Shown: one piece after another, positions 16,559 to 24,823 of the stretch
How the letters are laid out: every line of letters begins with the position of its first letter
Numbering within the stretch: the stretch's first letter is position 1
Source: Streptomyces sp. CB09001
GTDB taxonomy: Bacteria > Actinomycetota > Actinomycetes > Streptomycetales > Streptomycetaceae
Assembly: GCF_003369795.1 (NCBI RefSeq)
Contig: NZ_CP026730.1
Location: 1,612,001-1,676,000, forward strand
Direction of reading: 5' to 3'
Length of the DNA stretch: 64,000 nt
Notes under the pieces: model-generated
What the model saw: the letters and a program-made list of their open reading frames with translations, nothing else
The model's database searches: none
What the model was told of the DNA's origin: nothing
Position numbers and translations under genes: made by a program

Positions 16559-16960
16559 ATGCAGGCGACCGCCACGGTGCTGGTCTACAGCGACGACTCC
16601 AACACCCGCGAACAGGTGCGGCTCGCGACCGGCCGCCGGCCGGCTCCGGACGTGCCCGTGGTCGAGTTCGTGGAGTGCGCCACCCCGGCCGCCGTGCTCA
16701 AGGAGCTGGACCGGGGCGGGATCGACGTCTGCGTCCTGGACGGCGAGGCCGTGCCCATGGGCGGCATGGGCATGTGCCGCCAGATCAAGGACGAGGTCTT
16801 CCAGTGCCCGCCGGTGCTGCTGCTCATCGCCCGGCCGCAGGACGCGTGGCTGGCCACGTGGAGCCGCGCGGAGGCGGCTGTGACGCTGCCGGTGGAGCCG
16901 GTGGAGTTCGCGTCGGCGCTGGCCTCGCTGCTGCGGGAGAAGCGGCTGCAGGGCGTCTAG
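16559..16960 (+). CDS. Degenerate response-regulator receiver-like protein
   Basis: 133 residues from ATG 16559 with GGAGGA upstream. The length and strand order fit a CheY-like fold: beta-1 TVLVYSDD with acidic D12/D13, beta-3 DVCVLDGE with D61 where the phospho-acceptor lies, and beta-4 PVLLLIARP. The switch Thr/Ser is replaced by Ala and the conserved Lys of beta-5 is absent (TLPVEP in place of KP). It therefore probably is not phosphorylated in the usual way. There is no output domain. It lies between ctaE and an L,D-transpeptidase in the respiratory region; its role is unknown. Confidence 0.75.
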   Translation: MQATATVLVYSDDSNTREQVRLATGRRPAPDVPVVEFVECATPAAVLKELDRGGIDVCVLDGEAVPMGGMGMCRQIKDEVFQCPPVLLLIARPQDAWLATWSRAEAAVTLPVEPVEFASALASLLREKRLQGV

Positions 16961-17020
16961 GGGCGCCTTCCGGCTCGTTCGGCTGCGTCGTTGGGCGGCT
17001 GCGGGCCGGTGGGGGTCGAT

Positions 17021-17050
17021 CGCGCCCACGCGGCGGAGCCGCACATCGAC
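17021..17050 (+). repeat. Intergenic repeat, family 2 (copy 1)
   Basis: Thirty bases starting CGCGCCCACGCGG match exactly, in inverted orientation, the element at 23295-23324; similarity continues into CCCCGCGCCCC on one side and CGTCGTTGG on the other. The two copies bracket the ldt-ctaFDC segment. Confidence 0.8.
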
Positions 17051-17091
17051 TCAGCCCCGCGCCCCGGGCGGCGCTGCCCCGGACGGCGTCT

Positions 17092-18369
17092 TCATGCGCT
17101 CTCCGGTCGCAGACGGGCTTGCTCCGCCGTACCGGACGCGTTGCCCGTGCCGCCCGTCAGGGCGCTGCCCGTGCGCCACTTCGCCCAGTCCATGTTCCAG
17201 TCGCCGAAGCCGTTGCCGAAGGGTTCCATCGTCTCGCCGCCCGAGTTGACGACCTCGACGAGGTCGCCCTCCTGGACCGCGTTGAAGAACCACTCCGCGT
17301 TGTCGGTGCTCATGCCGACGCAGCCGTGGCTGACGTTGGCGATGCCCTGGGAGCCGACGGACCAGGGGGCGGCGTGCACGTACTCGCCGCTCCAGGTCAC
17401 CCGGGTGGCCCAGTAGACCGGCAGGTCGTACGACTCCGAGGAGCCCTCGGCGATGCCGACGGTGCTGCTGCGCATGCGTACGAAGGATTCCTTGCCGAGG
17501 ACGACCTTGACGCCGTTGCGGGTGTCGAAGCCGGGTTTGCCGGTGGTGACCGGGATCTCCCGGATCGCCTCGCCGTCCTGGTAGACCGTCAGCGTGTGCG
17601 CGCCGGCGTCGGTGACGGCCACGACGCGGTCGTCCGTGGTGATCTTCAGGGGCTTGGCCCTGCCGCCCCACATCCGGTCGCCGATCTTGATGCCGTCCAG
17701 GGTGCTGTGGACCTTGATGGTGGCGTGGGCGGGCCAGTACTCCTGGGGCCGGTAGTGGAGCTTCTTGTCGTCCACCCAGTACCAGGCGCCCCGCACCGCG
17801 GGGGTGGAGTCGACCTTCAGGGCGCGCTCCACTATGGCCCGCTGCGCCGGGTCCTGGACCGGCTGGCTCAGTTCCGCGGTGATGGGCTGACCGACGCCGT
17901 ACGCGCCCGCCTTGGGCCCGAAGGCGACGTCCAGGGTCTTCTTCGCGCCGGGCTTGCCGGTCTCGAAGGCGAGCACCTTGCGGCCGGGCGCGCCGTCCCC
18001 GTCCTCGGTGCTGACGCGCACCGTGTAGCTGGCGTTGGCCGCCAGCGGCGAGGTGCTGTGCCAGCGGGCGCCGTCGGCGGACAGCTCGCCGGCGACGTGG
18101 CGCCCGGTCGCGTCCATGGCCGTGACGTCCGTGATGCGCCCGTCGGCGCCCTCGGCGACCACCTCCAGGGGTTTGTCCGGGTCGGCCTTCTTCCCGGCGT
18201 CCGTGGGGCCGTTGAAGGAGATCTGGCCGGCCGCGTCGTAGGGCGTGGCGGACAGCGGGTTGTCGTCGTCGCCGAGGCAGGCGGTGACGCTCGCGCCGAG
18301 GGCGATCACCAGCAGGGTGCAGCCGACGACCGTACGCCCCCGCGCCTGGAAGTGAACCGTGTTGCTCAT
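17092..18369 (-). CDS. Lipoprotein L,D-transpeptidase (Ig-like plus YkuD)
   Basis: 425 residues; makes 3-3 cross-links in peptidoglycan outside the membrane. Signal peptide with lipobox VTAC (Cys 31) makes it a lipoprotein. Residues about 50-250 form Ig-like domains as in LdtMt2, and the YkuD catalytic domain follows (about 255-390) with HAAPWSVGSQG and the active-site SHGCVGMS Cys motif. A C-terminal Asn/Trp-rich tail (FGDWNMDWAKW) is also usual in actinobacterial enzymes. It starts ATG 18369 (GAGG two bases before, TAGCGT six bases further up, possibly leaderless). It lies after the ctaCDF terminator, so it is likely transcribed on its own. Confidence 0.9.
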   Translation of the reverse strand: MSNTVHFQARGRTVVGCTLLVIALGASVTACLGDDDNPLSATPYDAAGQISFNGPTDAGKKADPDKPLEVVAEGADGRITDVTAMDATGRHVAGELSADGARWHSTSPLAANASYTVRVSTEDGDGAPGRKVLAFETGKPGAKKTLDVAFGPKAGAYGVGQPITAELSQPVQDPAQRAIVERALKVDSTPAVRGAWYWVDDKKLHYRPQEYWPAHATIKVHSTLDGIKIGDRMWGGRAKPLKITTDDRVVAVTDAGAHTLTVYQDGEAIREIPVTTGKPGFDTRNGVKVVLGKESFVRMRSSTVGIAEGSSESYDLPVYWATRVTWSGEYVHAAPWSVGSQGIANVSHGCVGMSTDNAEWFFNAVQEGDLVEVVNSGGETMEPFGNGFGDWNMDWAKWRTGSALTGGTGNASGTAEQARLRPESA

Positions 18370-18442
18370 GGCCTCACGCTAGGGAGAGACGTCAACGGCG
18401 GCGCGGTGGGTAAGCCGGAAGAGTGAGAGACGGTACGGCAGA

Positions 18443-18486
18443 CGAAGGGGCCCGGACGCTCCTCGCGGAGTGTCCGGGCCCCTTCG
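18443..18486 (-). terminator. Terminator of ctaCDF
   Basis: Arms 18443-18462 and 18467-18486 pair over 20 bases with a single G-T wobble and a 4-base loop. It lies 14 bases beyond the ctaF stop codon and ahead of the L,D-transpeptidase gene. Confidence 0.8.
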
Positions 18487-18499
18487 GGCTCGACGCGTG

Positions 18500-18898
18500 C
18501 TACTGGGTGCGGTTCTCACCGCGGTAGTACTCGAAGACCCAGCCGAACAGGCCGACCATGAGGATCGGTGCCGAGAAGTACATGACCCACCAGCCGACGG
18601 CGATGCCCAGGAAGGCGAGGGCGCCACCGACGGCGAGGGACAGCGGCTGCCAGCTGTGCGGGCTGAAGAACCCGACCTCGCCGGCCTCGTCCGCGACGTC
18701 CGCCTCCATGTCGTCCTGCGCACCCGCGTCGACCCGCCGCGCCGTGAAGGCGAGGTAGAAGCCGATCATGATGGCCAGGCCGAAGGCCAGGAACAGCGCC
18801 GTGGTACCGGCCGGCTCCTTGGACCAGTAGCCGTAGACAACCGCCACGGCGAGGATGAAGACGCTCAACCAGATGAACATCTTGCCCTGGATCTTCAC
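18500..18898 (-). CDS. ctaF: Actinobacterial cytochrome c oxidase subunit IV
   Basis: 132 residues with four membrane helices: an N-terminal [19 protein letters not shown] helix, [18 protein letters not shown], and two closing helices ([19 protein letters not shown] and [16 protein letters not shown]). This subunit is specific to actinobacterial aa3 oxidases. Its GTG start overlaps the ctaD stop (GTGA), so it is the last gene of ctaCDF, and a strong terminator follows. No redox centre is expected in it; it is structural within the bcc-aa3 supercomplex. Confidence 0.93.
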   Translation of the reverse strand: MKIQGKMFIWLSVFILAVAVVYGYWSKEPAGTTALFLAFGLAIMIGFYLAFTARRVDAGAQDDMEADVADEAGEVGFFSPHSWQPLSLAVGGALAFLGIAVGWWVMYFSAPILMVGLFGWVFEYYRGENRTQ

Positions 18899-20631
18899 TT
18901 CCCGGCCTCCTTGCCGCCGGCGAGGGCCTTCTCACCGTGGCCGACGTTCTCCAGCTGGTCGATCGCGGAGATCTCGGGGTGGTGCAGGTCGAAGGCGGGG
19001 GATTCACTGCGGATGCGCGGCAGCGTGAGGAAGTTGTGCCGCGGCGGCGGGCAGGAGGTCGCCCACTCCAGCGAACGGCCGTAGCCCCACGGGTCGTCCA
19101 CCTCGATCTTCTTGCCGTACTTGGCGGTCTTCCAGATGTTGTAGAAGAACGGCAGTATCGACATGCCGAGCAGGAACGAGCTGATCGTCGAGATCGTGTT
19201 CAGGGCGGTGAAGCCGTCGGCCGCCAGGTAGTCGGCGTAACGACGCGGCATGCCCTCGGCGCCCAGCCAGTGCTGGACCAGGAACGTGCCGTGGAAGCCG
19301 ACGAACAGCGTCCAGAAGGTGATCTTGCCCAGGCGCTCGTCCAGCATCTTGCCGGTGAACTTCGGCCACCAGAAGTGGAAGCCGGCGAACATCGCGAACA
19401 CCACGGTGCCGAAGACCACGTAGTGGAAGTGCGCCACCACGAAGTACGAGTCGGAGACGTGGAAGTCCAGCGGCGGCGAGGCGAGGATGACACCGGTCAG
19501 ACCACCGAAGAGGAAGGTGATCAGGAAGCCGGTGGACCACAGCATCGGTGTCTCGAAGGACAACGAGCCCTTCCACATGGTGCCGATCCAGTTGAAGAAC
19601 TTCACACCGGTCGGGACCGCGATCAGGAAGGTCATGAAGGAGAAGAACGGCAACAGCACGCCGCCCGTGACGTACATGTGGTGGGCCCACACCGTCACCG
19701 ACAGACCCGCGATCGCGATCGTCGCGCCGATCAGACCCATGTAGCCGAAGATCGGCTTGCGGGAGAAGACCGGGATGATCTCACTGACGATGCCGAAGAA
19801 CGGCAGCGCGATGATGTACACCTCTGGATGCCCGAAGAACCAGAACAAGTGTTGCCACAGCAGGGCCCCGCCGTTGGACGAGTCGAAGATGTGGGCACCG
19901 AACTTGCGGTCGGCCTCCAGCGCGAACAGGGCCGCGGCCAGCACCGGGAAGGCCAGCAGGACCAGCACACCGGTCAGCAGCACGTTCCAGGTGAAGATCG
20001 GCATGCGGAACATGGTCATGCCGGGCGCGCGCATGCAGATGATCGTGGTGATGAAGTTGACCGAGCCGAGGATGGTGCCGAAGCCGGAGAAGGCCAGACC
20101 CATGATCCACAGGTCGCCGCCGATGCCGGGCGAGTGCACCGCGTCGGACAGCGGCGAGTAGGCGAACCAGCCGAAGTCGGCCGCGCCCTGCGGGGTCAGG
20201 AACCCGCCCACCGCGATGGTCGAGCCGAACAGGTACAGCCAGTAGGCGAACATGTTCAGCCGCGGGAACGCCACGTCCGGCGCGCCGATCTGCAGCGGCA
20301 TGATCCAGTTCGCGAAGCCCGCGAACAGCGGCGTCGCGAACATCAGCAGCATGATCGTGCCGTGCATCGTGAACGCCTGGTTGAACTGCTCGTTCGACAT
20401 GATCTGCAGACCAGGTCGAGCCAGCTCGGCGCGCATGAAGAGCGCCATCACGCCGCCGATCACGAAGAACGCGAACGACGTCACCAGGTACATCGTGCCG
20501 ATCGTCTTGTGGTCAGTGGTCGTGAGCCACTTGATCACGACGTTGCCGGGCTGCTTGCGCCGTACCGGCAGCTCGTTCTCGTACGAGTCCTCCGCTGCCG
20601 AGGCACCCTGGGGTTCGTTGAGGATGCTCAC
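18895..20631 (-). CDS. ctaD: Cytochrome c oxidase subunit I
   Basis: 578 residues from the GTG at 20631, which overlaps the ctaC stop. Twelve helices. Ligand motifs are intact: [12 protein letters not shown] (heme a His), [16 protein letters not shown] (CuB His and the cross-linked Tyr), [11 protein letters not shown] (two CuB His) and [13 protein letters not shown] (heme a3 and heme a His). It reduces oxygen to water and pumps protons. The N terminus is cytoplasmic and hydrophilic up to about residue 35. Its stop overlaps the ctaF start, giving a compact ctaC-ctaD-ctaF operon. Confidence 0.97.
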   Translation of the reverse strand: MSILNEPQGASAAEDSYENELPVRRKQPGNVVIKWLTTTDHKTIGTMYLVTSFAFFVIGGVMALFMRAELARPGLQIMSNEQFNQAFTMHGTIMLLMFATPLFAGFANWIMPLQIGAPDVAFPRLNMFAYWLYLFGSTIAVGGFLTPQGAADFGWFAYSPLSDAVHSPGIGGDLWIMGLAFSGFGTILGSVNFITTIICMRAPGMTMFRMPIFTWNVLLTGVLVLLAFPVLAAALFALEADRKFGAHIFDSSNGGALLWQHLFWFFGHPEVYIIALPFFGIVSEIIPVFSRKPIFGYMGLIGATIAIAGLSVTVWAHHMYVTGGVLLPFFSFMTFLIAVPTGVKFFNWIGTMWKGSLSFETPMLWSTGFLITFLFGGLTGVILASPPLDFHVSDSYFVVAHFHYVVFGTVVFAMFAGFHFWWPKFTGKMLDERLGKITFWTLFVGFHGTFLVQHWLGAEGMPRRYADYLAADGFTALNTISTISSFLLGMSILPFFYNIWKTAKYGKKIEVDDPWGYGRSLEWATSCPPPRHNFLTLPRIRSESPAFDLHHPEISAIDQLENVGHGEKALAGGKEAGK

Positions 20632-21587
20632 AGGTTGTTCGTCTCCCGGTTCTTCTCGTGGCTCGTCTGAGCGATGCCCGCGGGAACGTAACCGGTCTGC
20701 CCCTTCTTCGCGAGGTCCTGGAGGTGCTGCTCGTAGCGCTCCGGGGAGACGACCTTGACGTTGAACAGCATCCGGGAGTGGTCCACGCCGCACAGCTCGG
20801 CGCACTTGCCCAGGAAGGTCCCCTCCTTGTTGGGGGTGGCCTCGAAGGCGTTGGTGTGGCCCGGAATCACGTCCTGCTTCATGAGGAACGGCACCACCCA
20901 GAAGGAGTGGATGACGTCACGCGAGGTCAGGACGAAGCGGACCGTCTTGCCCTTGGGGAGCCAGAGGGTCGGGCCGGGGTTGCCGGTCTGCGGGTTCCGC
21001 GTGCCGGGGGTACCGCAGTCGTAGACACCGCCGGCGTCGGCCGGGAAGTCCTCGATGAACCGGTCCGGGATACCGGCCAGTTCCTTGGAGGTCTTGGCGT
21101 CGCCGGTGGAGCCCGGGACGTCCTCGATGTGGTTGAAGCACCAGCTCCACTGGAAGCCGACCACGTTGACCGTGAGGTCGGGCTTCTTGTTGAGGCTCAT
21201 GAGATCGGACTCGTCACGCGCGGTGAAGTAGAACAGCACCGAGACGATGACGAGCGGAACCATGGTGTACAGCGCCTCGATGGGCAGGTTGTACCTGGTC
21301 TGCGGAGGGACCTCGACCTTGGTGCGGCTGCGCCGGTGGAAGAAGACACTCCACAGGATCAGGCCCCACACCAGCACGCCGGTGGCCAGCGCGGCTGCCC
21401 ATGAGCCCTGCCACAGGGAGAGGATCCGCGGAGCCTCTTCCGTGGTGGGGGTGGGCATGCCGAGGCGGGGGAAGTCCTCGTATGTGCAACCGGTGGCGGT
21501 CGCCAGGACCAGGCCCGCGGTCAGTGCCTGCAGCAGCTTCCGCCGCATCGGGCGCCGCGGCGAGCGGTCGGAGCCGTTGGGACTCAC
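20628..21587 (-). CDS. ctaC: Cytochrome c oxidase subunit II
   Basis: 319 residues from GTG 21587, preceded by GGAAGG. Lipobox ATGC at Cys 34 makes it a lipoprotein, a common feature of Gram-positive CtaC. Two membrane helices follow (about 57-80 and 100-122), then the cupredoxin domain with the CuA motif [12 protein letters not shown] and an upstream His in DVIHSFWV. It takes electrons from QcrC and passes them to CtaD. First gene of ctaCDF; an inverted repeat overlapping a TAGGGT box at 21695-21700 suggests the promoter and a control site. Confidence 0.96.
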   Translation of the reverse strand: MSPNGSDRSPRRPMRRKLLQALTAGLVLATATGCTYEDFPRLGMPTPTTEEAPRILSLWQGSWAAALATGVLVWGLILWSVFFHRRSRTKVEVPPQTRYNLPIEALYTMVPLVIVSVLFYFTARDESDLMSLNKKPDLTVNVVGFQWSWCFNHIEDVPGSTGDAKTSKELAGIPDRFIEDFPADAGGVYDCGTPGTRNPQTGNPGPTLWLPKGKTVRFVLTSRDVIHSFWVVPFLMKQDVIPGHTNAFEATPNKEGTFLGKCAELCGVDHSRMLFNVKVVSPERYEQHLQDLAKKGQTGYVPAGIAQTSHEKNRETNNL

Positions 21588-21670
21588 GTAGCGCCTTCCC
21601 GAGAGTCTCGCCCGCGCGGTTGGCTGCGGCCTGCCTTCTCGCGGGTCGGTCGCCGCCCTGCGTCGGGCAG

Positions 21671-21698
21671 GGGTTTGATGTTTATGCGGACCAAACCC
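21671..21698 (-). promoter_or_regulatory. Inverted repeat overlapping the likely ctaC -10 box
   Basis: GGGTTTG (21671-21677) and CAAACCC (21692-21698) are perfect inverted arms with an unusually AT-rich 14-base spacer. On the minus strand TAGGGT (21700-21695), a good -10 hexamer, overlaps one arm. The 301-base gap 21588-21888 otherwise holds only GC-rich sequence and the family 1 repeat. Confidence 0.4.
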
Positions 21699-21817
21699 TA
21701 GCCGACGCCCTCCGGGGGGTCGCGGGGAGGGTGGCATACGCGCCGGGGGTCACTCTTTAAGGGTGGGACGGGGGCCTACGGGGGCGGGGCCTGGGGTTGT
21801 TCGGCGGCTGACGGTTC

Positions 21818-21867
21818 GTCGTGGTTGGTCGCGCAGTTGTCCGCGCCCCTTTGCGGCGCTCTCCCAC
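21818..21867 (-). repeat. Intergenic palindromic repeat, family 1 (copy 2)
   Basis: Reverse complement of the element at 3881-3930: AGCGCC..GGGGCGCGG followed by ACTGCGCGACCAACCACGAC. It lies immediately before the cysteine desulfurase-TusA gene. Confidence 0.7.
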
Positions 21868-21888
21868 CGGACGTTCTAGCGTTGTTGC

Positions 21889-23271
21889 GTGGCCTACTTC
21901 GATGCTGCTTCCGCTGCTCCCCTTCATCCCGTTGCCCGGCAGGCGCTGTTGGCGTCCCTCGACGAGGGGTGGGCCGATCCCGCTCGGCTGTACCGCGAAG
22001 GGCGGCGGGCGCGGTTGCTGCTCGATGCCGCCCGGGAGGCGGCGGCCGAGTGCGTGGGGTGCCGGCCGGACGAGTTGGTGTTCACTCCTTCGGGGACGCG
22101 GGCGGTGCATTCGGGAGTGGCGGGGGCGCTGGCCGGTCGGCGGCGCGTCGGACGCCACCTGATCGTGTCAGCCGTCGAACACTCCTCCGTGCTCCATGCG
22201 GCCGAGACGCACGAGGCGGACGGCGGGAGTCTCACGCAGGTGGGCGTGGACCGCGCGGGCGCGGTGGATCCCGCGGGGTACGCGGCGGCCCTGCGCGAGG
22301 ACACGGCCCTGGCCTGTCTCCAGTCGGCCAACCACGAGGTGGGCACCGAGCAGCCGGTGTCCCGGGTGGCGGAGGCCTGCCGGGCCGCCGGTGTGCCGCT
22401 GCTGGTGGACGCGGCCCAGTCGCTGGGCTGGGGCCGGGTCGAGGGCGACTGGTCGTTGCTGACCGGCAGCGCCCACAAGTGGGGCGGGCCCTCGGGTGTG
22501 GGACTGCTCGCCGTGCGCAAGGGCGTCCGGTTCGCGCCGCAAGGGCCCGGGGACGAACGGGAGTCGGGGCGGGCGCCCGGGTTCGAGAACCTGCCGGCGA
22601 TCGTGGCCGCCGCGGCGTCGCTGCGGGCGGTGCGGGCCGAGGCCGCGGAGGAGGCGGCCCGGCTGCGGGAGCTGACCGAGCGGATCCGGTCCCGGGTGCC
22701 GGAGCTGGTGCCGGACGTGGAGGTGGTCGGCGATCCCTCGCACCGGCTGCCCGGGGTCGTCACCTTCTCGTGTCTCTATGTCGACGGGGAGACCTTGCTG
22801 CACGAGCTGGACCGCGCCGGTTTCTCCGTGTCGTCCGGATCGTCCTGCACGAGCAGCACGCTGACGCCGAGCCACGTCCTGCGGGCGATGGGGGTGCTCA
22901 GCGAGGGCAACGTCCGGGTTTCGCTGCCGCCGGGGACCCCGGCCGAGGACGTCCAGCGGTTCCTGGAGGTGCTCCCGGGCACGGTGGCCGCGGTGCGCGA
23001 GAAGCTGGGGGCGCCGGTCGCGACGGGGAACGTCCGCGCGACCGGCCCCGGCCTCGTCGTGGACGCGCTGGGCCGGCGCTGCCCCATTCCGGTGATCGAA
23101 CTGGCCAAGGTCATCGGCGACGTCCCCGTCGGCGGCATCGTCCGCGTCCTCTCCGACGACGAGGCGGCCCGCCTGGACATCCCGGCGTGGTGCGAGATGC
23201 GGGGGCAGGAGTACGTGGGCGAGGAGCAGGCGGAAGAGGGAACGGCATACCTGGTCCGCCGGATCAGGTAG
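21889..23271 (+). CDS. Cysteine desulfurase fused to a TusA sulfurtransferase domain
   Basis: 460 residues. The first 375 or so are an IscS/NifS-type desulfurase: AVEHSSVLHA (PLP-stacking His), LQSANHEVGTEQP, LVDAAQSLG (PLP Asp), TGSAHKWGGPSGVG (Schiff-base Lys) and SSGSSCTSSTLTPSHVL with the catalytic Cys on a flexible loop. The last 75 residues are a TusA/SirA domain with RRCPIPVIELAK, the CPxP sulfur-acceptor motif. Sulfur freed from cysteine can thus pass within one protein, from the desulfurase Cys to the TusA Cys, toward thiolation of tRNA or cofactors. The GTG has TAGCGT six bases before it, suggesting a leaderless message. Confidence 0.9.
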   Translation: MAYFDAASAAPLHPVARQALLASLDEGWADPARLYREGRRARLLLDAAREAAAECVGCRPDELVFTPSGTRAVHSGVAGALAGRRRVGRHLIVSAVEHSSVLHAAETHEADGGSLTQVGVDRAGAVDPAGYAAALREDTALACLQSANHEVGTEQPVSRVAEACRAAGVPLLVDAAQSLGWGRVEGDWSLLTGSAHKWGGPSGVGLLAVRKGVRFAPQGPGDERESGRAPGFENLPAIVAAAASLRAVRAEAAEEAARLRELTERIRSRVPELVPDVEVVGDPSHRLPGVVTFSCLYVDGETLLHELDRAGFSVSSGSSCTSSTLTPSHVLRAMGVLSEGNVRVSLPPGTPAEDVQRFLEVLPGTVAAVREKLGAPVATGNVRATGPGLVVDALGRRCPIPVIELAKVIGDVPVGGIVRVLSDDEAARLDIPAWCEMRGQEYVGEEQAEEGTAYLVRRIR

Positions 23272-23294
23272 GCACGCCGGGGGCGCGGGGCCGT

Positions 23295-23324
23295 GTCGAT
23301 GTGCGGCTCCGCCGCGTGGGCGCG
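23295..23324 (-). repeat. Intergenic repeat, family 2 (copy 2)
   Basis: Exact 30-base inverted match to 17021-17050, in the gap between the convergent desulfurase and kinase genes. Confidence 0.8.
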
Positions 23325-23393
23325 AACAACCAACGACGCACCCGCACCCGACAGCGCTCCTCGCGAGGCGACCGAGCAGTCGCAACCCCCGCT

Positions 23394-24368
23394 TCAGCCC
23401 AGGTGCGCCTGAACCTCCCCCGCGGCCTCGTCCCCGTACGCCTTCGTGAACCGCTCCATGAAGTGCCCGCGCCGCAGCTGGTACTCCTGCGTACCGACCG
23501 TCTCGATGACGAGCGTCGCCAGCATGCACCCGATCTGCGCCGCCCGCTCGAGCGAGACGTCCCAGGCCAGCCCCGACAGGAACCCCGCCCGGAAGGCGTC
23601 GCCGACGCCCGTGGGGTCGGCCTTGCGCTCCTCGTCGGGGACGCCGACCTCGATGGCCTCCTCACCGACGCGCTCGATGCGCACGCCCCGCGCGCCGAGG
23701 GTGGTGACGCGGTGGCCGACGCGGTCGAGGATCTCGGCGTCGCTCCAGCCGGTCTTGGTCTCGATGAGCCCCTTCTCGTACTCGTTGGAGAAGAGGTAGG
23801 TCGCCCCGTCCAGCAGTATCCGGATCTCGTCGCCGTTCATCCGGGCGATCTGCTGGGAGAAGTCCGCGGCGAAGGGGATGGACCGGGTACGGCACTCCTC
23901 GGTGTGCCGGAGCATCGCCTCCGGGTCGTCGGCGCCGATGGAGACCAGGTCGAGGCCGCCCACCCGGTCGGCGACGGTCTTCAGCTCGATGAGGCGGGCC
24001 TCGCTCATCGCGCCCGTGTAGAAGGAGCCGATCTGGTTGTGGTCGGCGTCGGTGGTGCAGACGAAGCGGGCGGTGTGCAGGGTCTCGGAGATGCGGACCG
24101 ACCCGGTGTCGACTCCGTGCCGGTCCAGCCAGGCCCGGTACTCGTCGAAGTCCGCACCGGCCGCGCCGACCAGGACCGGACGGGTGCCGAGCTGACCCAT
24201 GCCGAAGGCGATGTTCGCGGCGACGCCGCCCCGGCGTACGTCCAGCTGGTCGACCAGGAAGGAGAGCGAGACCGTGTGCAGCTGGTCCGCGACGAGCTGG
24301 TCCGAGAAGCGGCCGGGGAAGGTCATGAGGTGGTCGGTGGCGATGGAGCCGGTGACTGCGATGCGCAC
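23394..24368 (-). CDS. PfkB-family carbohydrate/adenosine kinase
   Basis: 324 residues from GTG 24368 (AGGAGAG upstream). Ribokinase-like fold: N-terminal MRIAVTGSIATDH strand, VRRGGVAANIAFGMGQLG substrate-binding glycines, and the C-terminal DPTGVGDAFRAGFLSGL with the catalytic Asp and anion hole. Closest in kind to mycobacterial adenosine kinase AdoK (Rv2202c), which occupies the equivalent position near ctaC, so nucleoside salvage is the best guess; another sugar substrate cannot be excluded. It is convergent with the desulfurase-TusA gene and divergent from the small gene at 24501. Confidence 0.85.
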   Translation of the reverse strand: MRIAVTGSIATDHLMTFPGRFSDQLVADQLHTVSLSFLVDQLDVRRGGVAANIAFGMGQLGTRPVLVGAAGADFDEYRAWLDRHGVDTGSVRISETLHTARFVCTTDADHNQIGSFYTGAMSEARLIELKTVADRVGGLDLVSIGADDPEAMLRHTEECRTRSIPFAADFSQQIARMNGDEIRILLDGATYLFSNEYEKGLIETKTGWSDAEILDRVGHRVTTLGARGVRIERVGEEAIEVGVPDEERKADPTGVGDAFRAGFLSGLAWDVSLERAAQIGCMLATLVIETVGTQEYQLRRGHFMERFTKAYGDEAAGEVQAHLG

Positions 24369-24500
24369 GGCGTGGACTCTCTCCTGAGGGGAGGCGGGTT
24401 GACGGTTCACGCTACCCGGCGGCGCCGCCAGGCTGAAGCAGGCGAAACTACCCGGTAGTACAACTTTCTTCGCGGGGCGGGACGTGCCTACGGTTCTGTT

Positions 24501-24710
24501 ATGACGAACCTGAGGACCGTCGACCCCGCTCCGGCCGACCTGGACGGTGACCTGGCCTCGCTGCGCGGTGACTGCGCCCGGATGACACCGCGCTGGTCGG
24601 CGCCTGCCGACGTCTCCGCCCGGCCGGTGCCCCTCGCCCTCATCCACGGCGTCCGGGTGCCGCCGGCCTCGGCCCGGCTGCTGGACGCGATGTCCGACTA
24701 CGGCGACTGA
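24501..24710 (+). CDS. Small conserved-looking hypothetical protein
   Basis: 69 residues, MTNLRTVDPAPADLDGDL at the start and ending LLDAMSDYGD. No domain or membrane segment is recognised. Codon use is typical of the genome (third-position GC). There is no Shine-Dalgarno; CTACGGT lies a few bases before the ATG, compatible with a leaderless transcript. It lies divergent from the PfkB kinase and 113 bases before the secreted protein gene. Confidence 0.55.
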   Translation: MTNLRTVDPAPADLDGDLASLRGDCARMTPRWSAPADVSARPVPLALIHGVRVPPASARLLDAMSDYGD

Positions 24711-24823
24711 GCGCCCCCGGTCGGCCGTACGGCCGTTCGGGCGACGCGCGCCGTCGCCGGGAACCGGATCCCGCCCCACCGCGTCCCATCGCTGTCCCCA
24801 GTAACAGCCGAAGGAGCGATGCG

